Shown here: piece after piece, positions 40,550 to 41,479 of the stretch
How positions within the stretch are numbered: position 1 is the stretch's first letter
How the letters are laid out: every line of letters starts with the position of its first letter
Source: Terriglobia bacterium
GTDB lineage: Bacteria > Acidobacteriota > Terriglobia > Bryobacterales > Bryobacteraceae
Assembly (NCBI GenBank): GCA_020073615.1
Contig: JAIQEX010000054.1
Location: 1 to 41,479 of the forward strand
Reading direction: 5' to 3'
DNA: 41,479 nt
Translations under genes and position numbers: made by a program
The notes under the pieces: model-generated
Seen by the model: only the letters and a program-made list of their open reading frames with translations
Told to the model about the DNA's origin: nothing
The model's database searches: none

Positions 40550-41166
40550 GTCCGGCCCCGGAAGACCGGGTTCGAGCCGCCGGACAATCCCGCCGGTGGC
40601 GCGGTGTGGGTTCAAAGATTCCCCGACGGCACGGCGGTGGAAACGGCAACCGGATTCGGGACGTTGAATAGTTCCCAAATCGCGTTCAGTTCGGGGCCGC
40701 AGAACTACCTTGGGCAGGCCCTCGCCGCGATGGCTGGTCTGATGCTGGCAGCAGGACTCACGCCGAAGCTCCAGTTCGGCGAAATCCTCTGGTGGTTCCA
40801 GGCGAACGCTTCCGGCATGGCGTTTTGCGATGCTGACACGCAGGCCGCGGGGCAATCGGCGCTCGGCCGCGCGCTGGCCACTTTCACACGCCGAACGACG
40901 ACCCGTCGGTCAACAGCTATGCCGACGCCAACTTCCTGCGGACGCGCCTGTACAACTACGTGGCCGCGATCCAGAGCTACGTCCTATCGCGGTGCGCGTC
41001 GGCCGTCTTCGAACTGTTGTGGCCGATGGCCGTAAACGACCCGGACAACTGCAAGCTGCTGCGGTACATCAACCTGCCTTCGCAGTGGACGACGCGGTCG
41101 GGTTCCGGCTTCGACACGTTCCTAATCGAGGGTTACCAATACCCAATCCCTCGCCTGCCGCAGTGA
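40550..41166 (+). pseudogene. Frameshifted C-terminal fragment, possibly of a phage tail-sheath-like (TIM-barrel) protein
   Basis: Two adjacent frames read as one protein. The first has FPDGTAVETATGFGTLNSSQ and LQFGEILWWFQANASGMAF up to about 40885. The second continues HTPNDDPSVNSYADANFLRT, FELLWPMAVNDPDNCKLLRY and IEGYQYPIPRLPQ to the stop at 41166. Restoring one C at about 40885 joins them. No start codon or signal is found and the N-terminus is absent; the first frame only continues upstream as a shadow of the TIGR03437 gene. The sequence reminds me of phage non-contractile tail-sheath/TIM-barrel proteins, from memory and with modest certainty. It is probably a relic. Confidence 0.45.
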
Positions 41167-41289
41167 GGGGCAGGGGCAAGCGGAAGACAGCTCCCTCACG
41201 GTCTGGCAGGAACGCCCACAACGCTCAGCCGACACGGGACGTCCGGCTACACAGACGGGAAAATCCGAGATTGACTGGCCAATCTTTCC

Positions 41290-41479
41290 TCATTTTTCGG
41301 CTGTAGTGATTTGCGCGAGCTGATCCGCTACGGCGCGGAGGCGCCGATCGAGACGTTGGAACTGGCGCCGGGCCTTTTCATCGGTTAAGCAGCGACGGTG
41401 CATCTCCAGAAGGTGGCGGGCGGCCGCCAGTGCCTGCTGGATGGCGGGAAGGCCGGCGGCGCGGGCGTGCTCGGGAAGA
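41290..41479 (-). CDS. 3' end of an unidentified gene (partial at window edge)
   Basis: On the minus strand an open frame enters at the window end and stops at 41290. The visible 62 C-terminal residues are helical and charged (LPAIQQALAAARHLLEMHRRC, DEKARRQFQRLDRRLRAVADQL) and probably form a coiled coil. No family can be assigned from this piece. Confidence 0.45.
   Translation of the reverse strand, partial: LPEHARAAGLPAIQQALAAARHLLEMHRRCLTDEKARRQFQRLDRRLRAVADQLAQITTAEK

Noticed and set aside
40570-40600. GGGTTCGAG resembling a tRNA T-arm.
   Set aside because: Flanking bases do not form a T stem, and no acceptor, D or anticodon arms are present.

Overview
The window looks like chromosomal DNA of an Acidobacteriota bacterium of the Solibacter/Bryobacterales type. 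The reasons are its high G+C content, a TIGR03437 (Solibacterales C-terminal) domain protein, an Oar-like TonB receptor with an N-terminal carboxypeptidase-regulatory domain, a winged-helix/TPR one-component regulator, DUF1080 and DUF4159 proteins, and a PEP-CTERM protein. This assignment is inferred from gene content only. No rRNA, tRNA, CRISPR array or intact insertion sequence was seen.

Layout. 1-1283: an Apea-like HEPN gene that appears decayed, preceded by a 15-bp inverted repeat. 1284-5044 (minus): a dmsABC-type molybdoenzyme operon, divergent from a membrane-anchored DUF362 protein (5102-6628). 6639-9806: a winged-helix/TPR regulator divergent from a secreted alpha/beta hydrolase. 9823-15447: DinB-like proteins, two DUF4159 paralogues, a secreted DUF1080 protein, an RNase II-family exonuclease and a DUF423 membrane protein, with a 29-bp perfect inverted repeat at 14151-14222. 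15494-21332: a Tat-exported sugar isomerase/epimerase-like protein, a histidine phosphatase, a PLP-dependent Ser/Thr dehydratase, several small unknown envelope proteins and a bacterioferritin.

21414-40487 is a block of exported surface proteins: a PEP-CTERM protein, a di-haem peroxidase-like protein with a PKD-domain partner, a 2113-residue protein with 17 IPT/TIG-like repeats, a TonB-dependent receptor, and a TIGR03437 protein. Most units end in strong intrinsic terminators, so these genes are largely separate transcripts. After 40488 there is a frameshifted phage-tail-like fragment and the 3' end of an unidentified minus-strand gene.

The most interesting signals are non-coding. A roughly 120-nt leader is shared by the divergent PEP-CTERM and peroxidase genes; it contains a hairpin that takes in the ribosome-binding site. 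A 19-nt motif lies upstream of both the giant TIG gene and the TIGR03437 gene. Three distinct palindromic repeat elements occur, two of them with nested hairpins. Many genes carry a -10-like hexamer 6-9 nt before the start codon, which suggests leaderless transcripts. Inside the giant gene, a 516-bp two-repeat unit has been duplicated in tandem.
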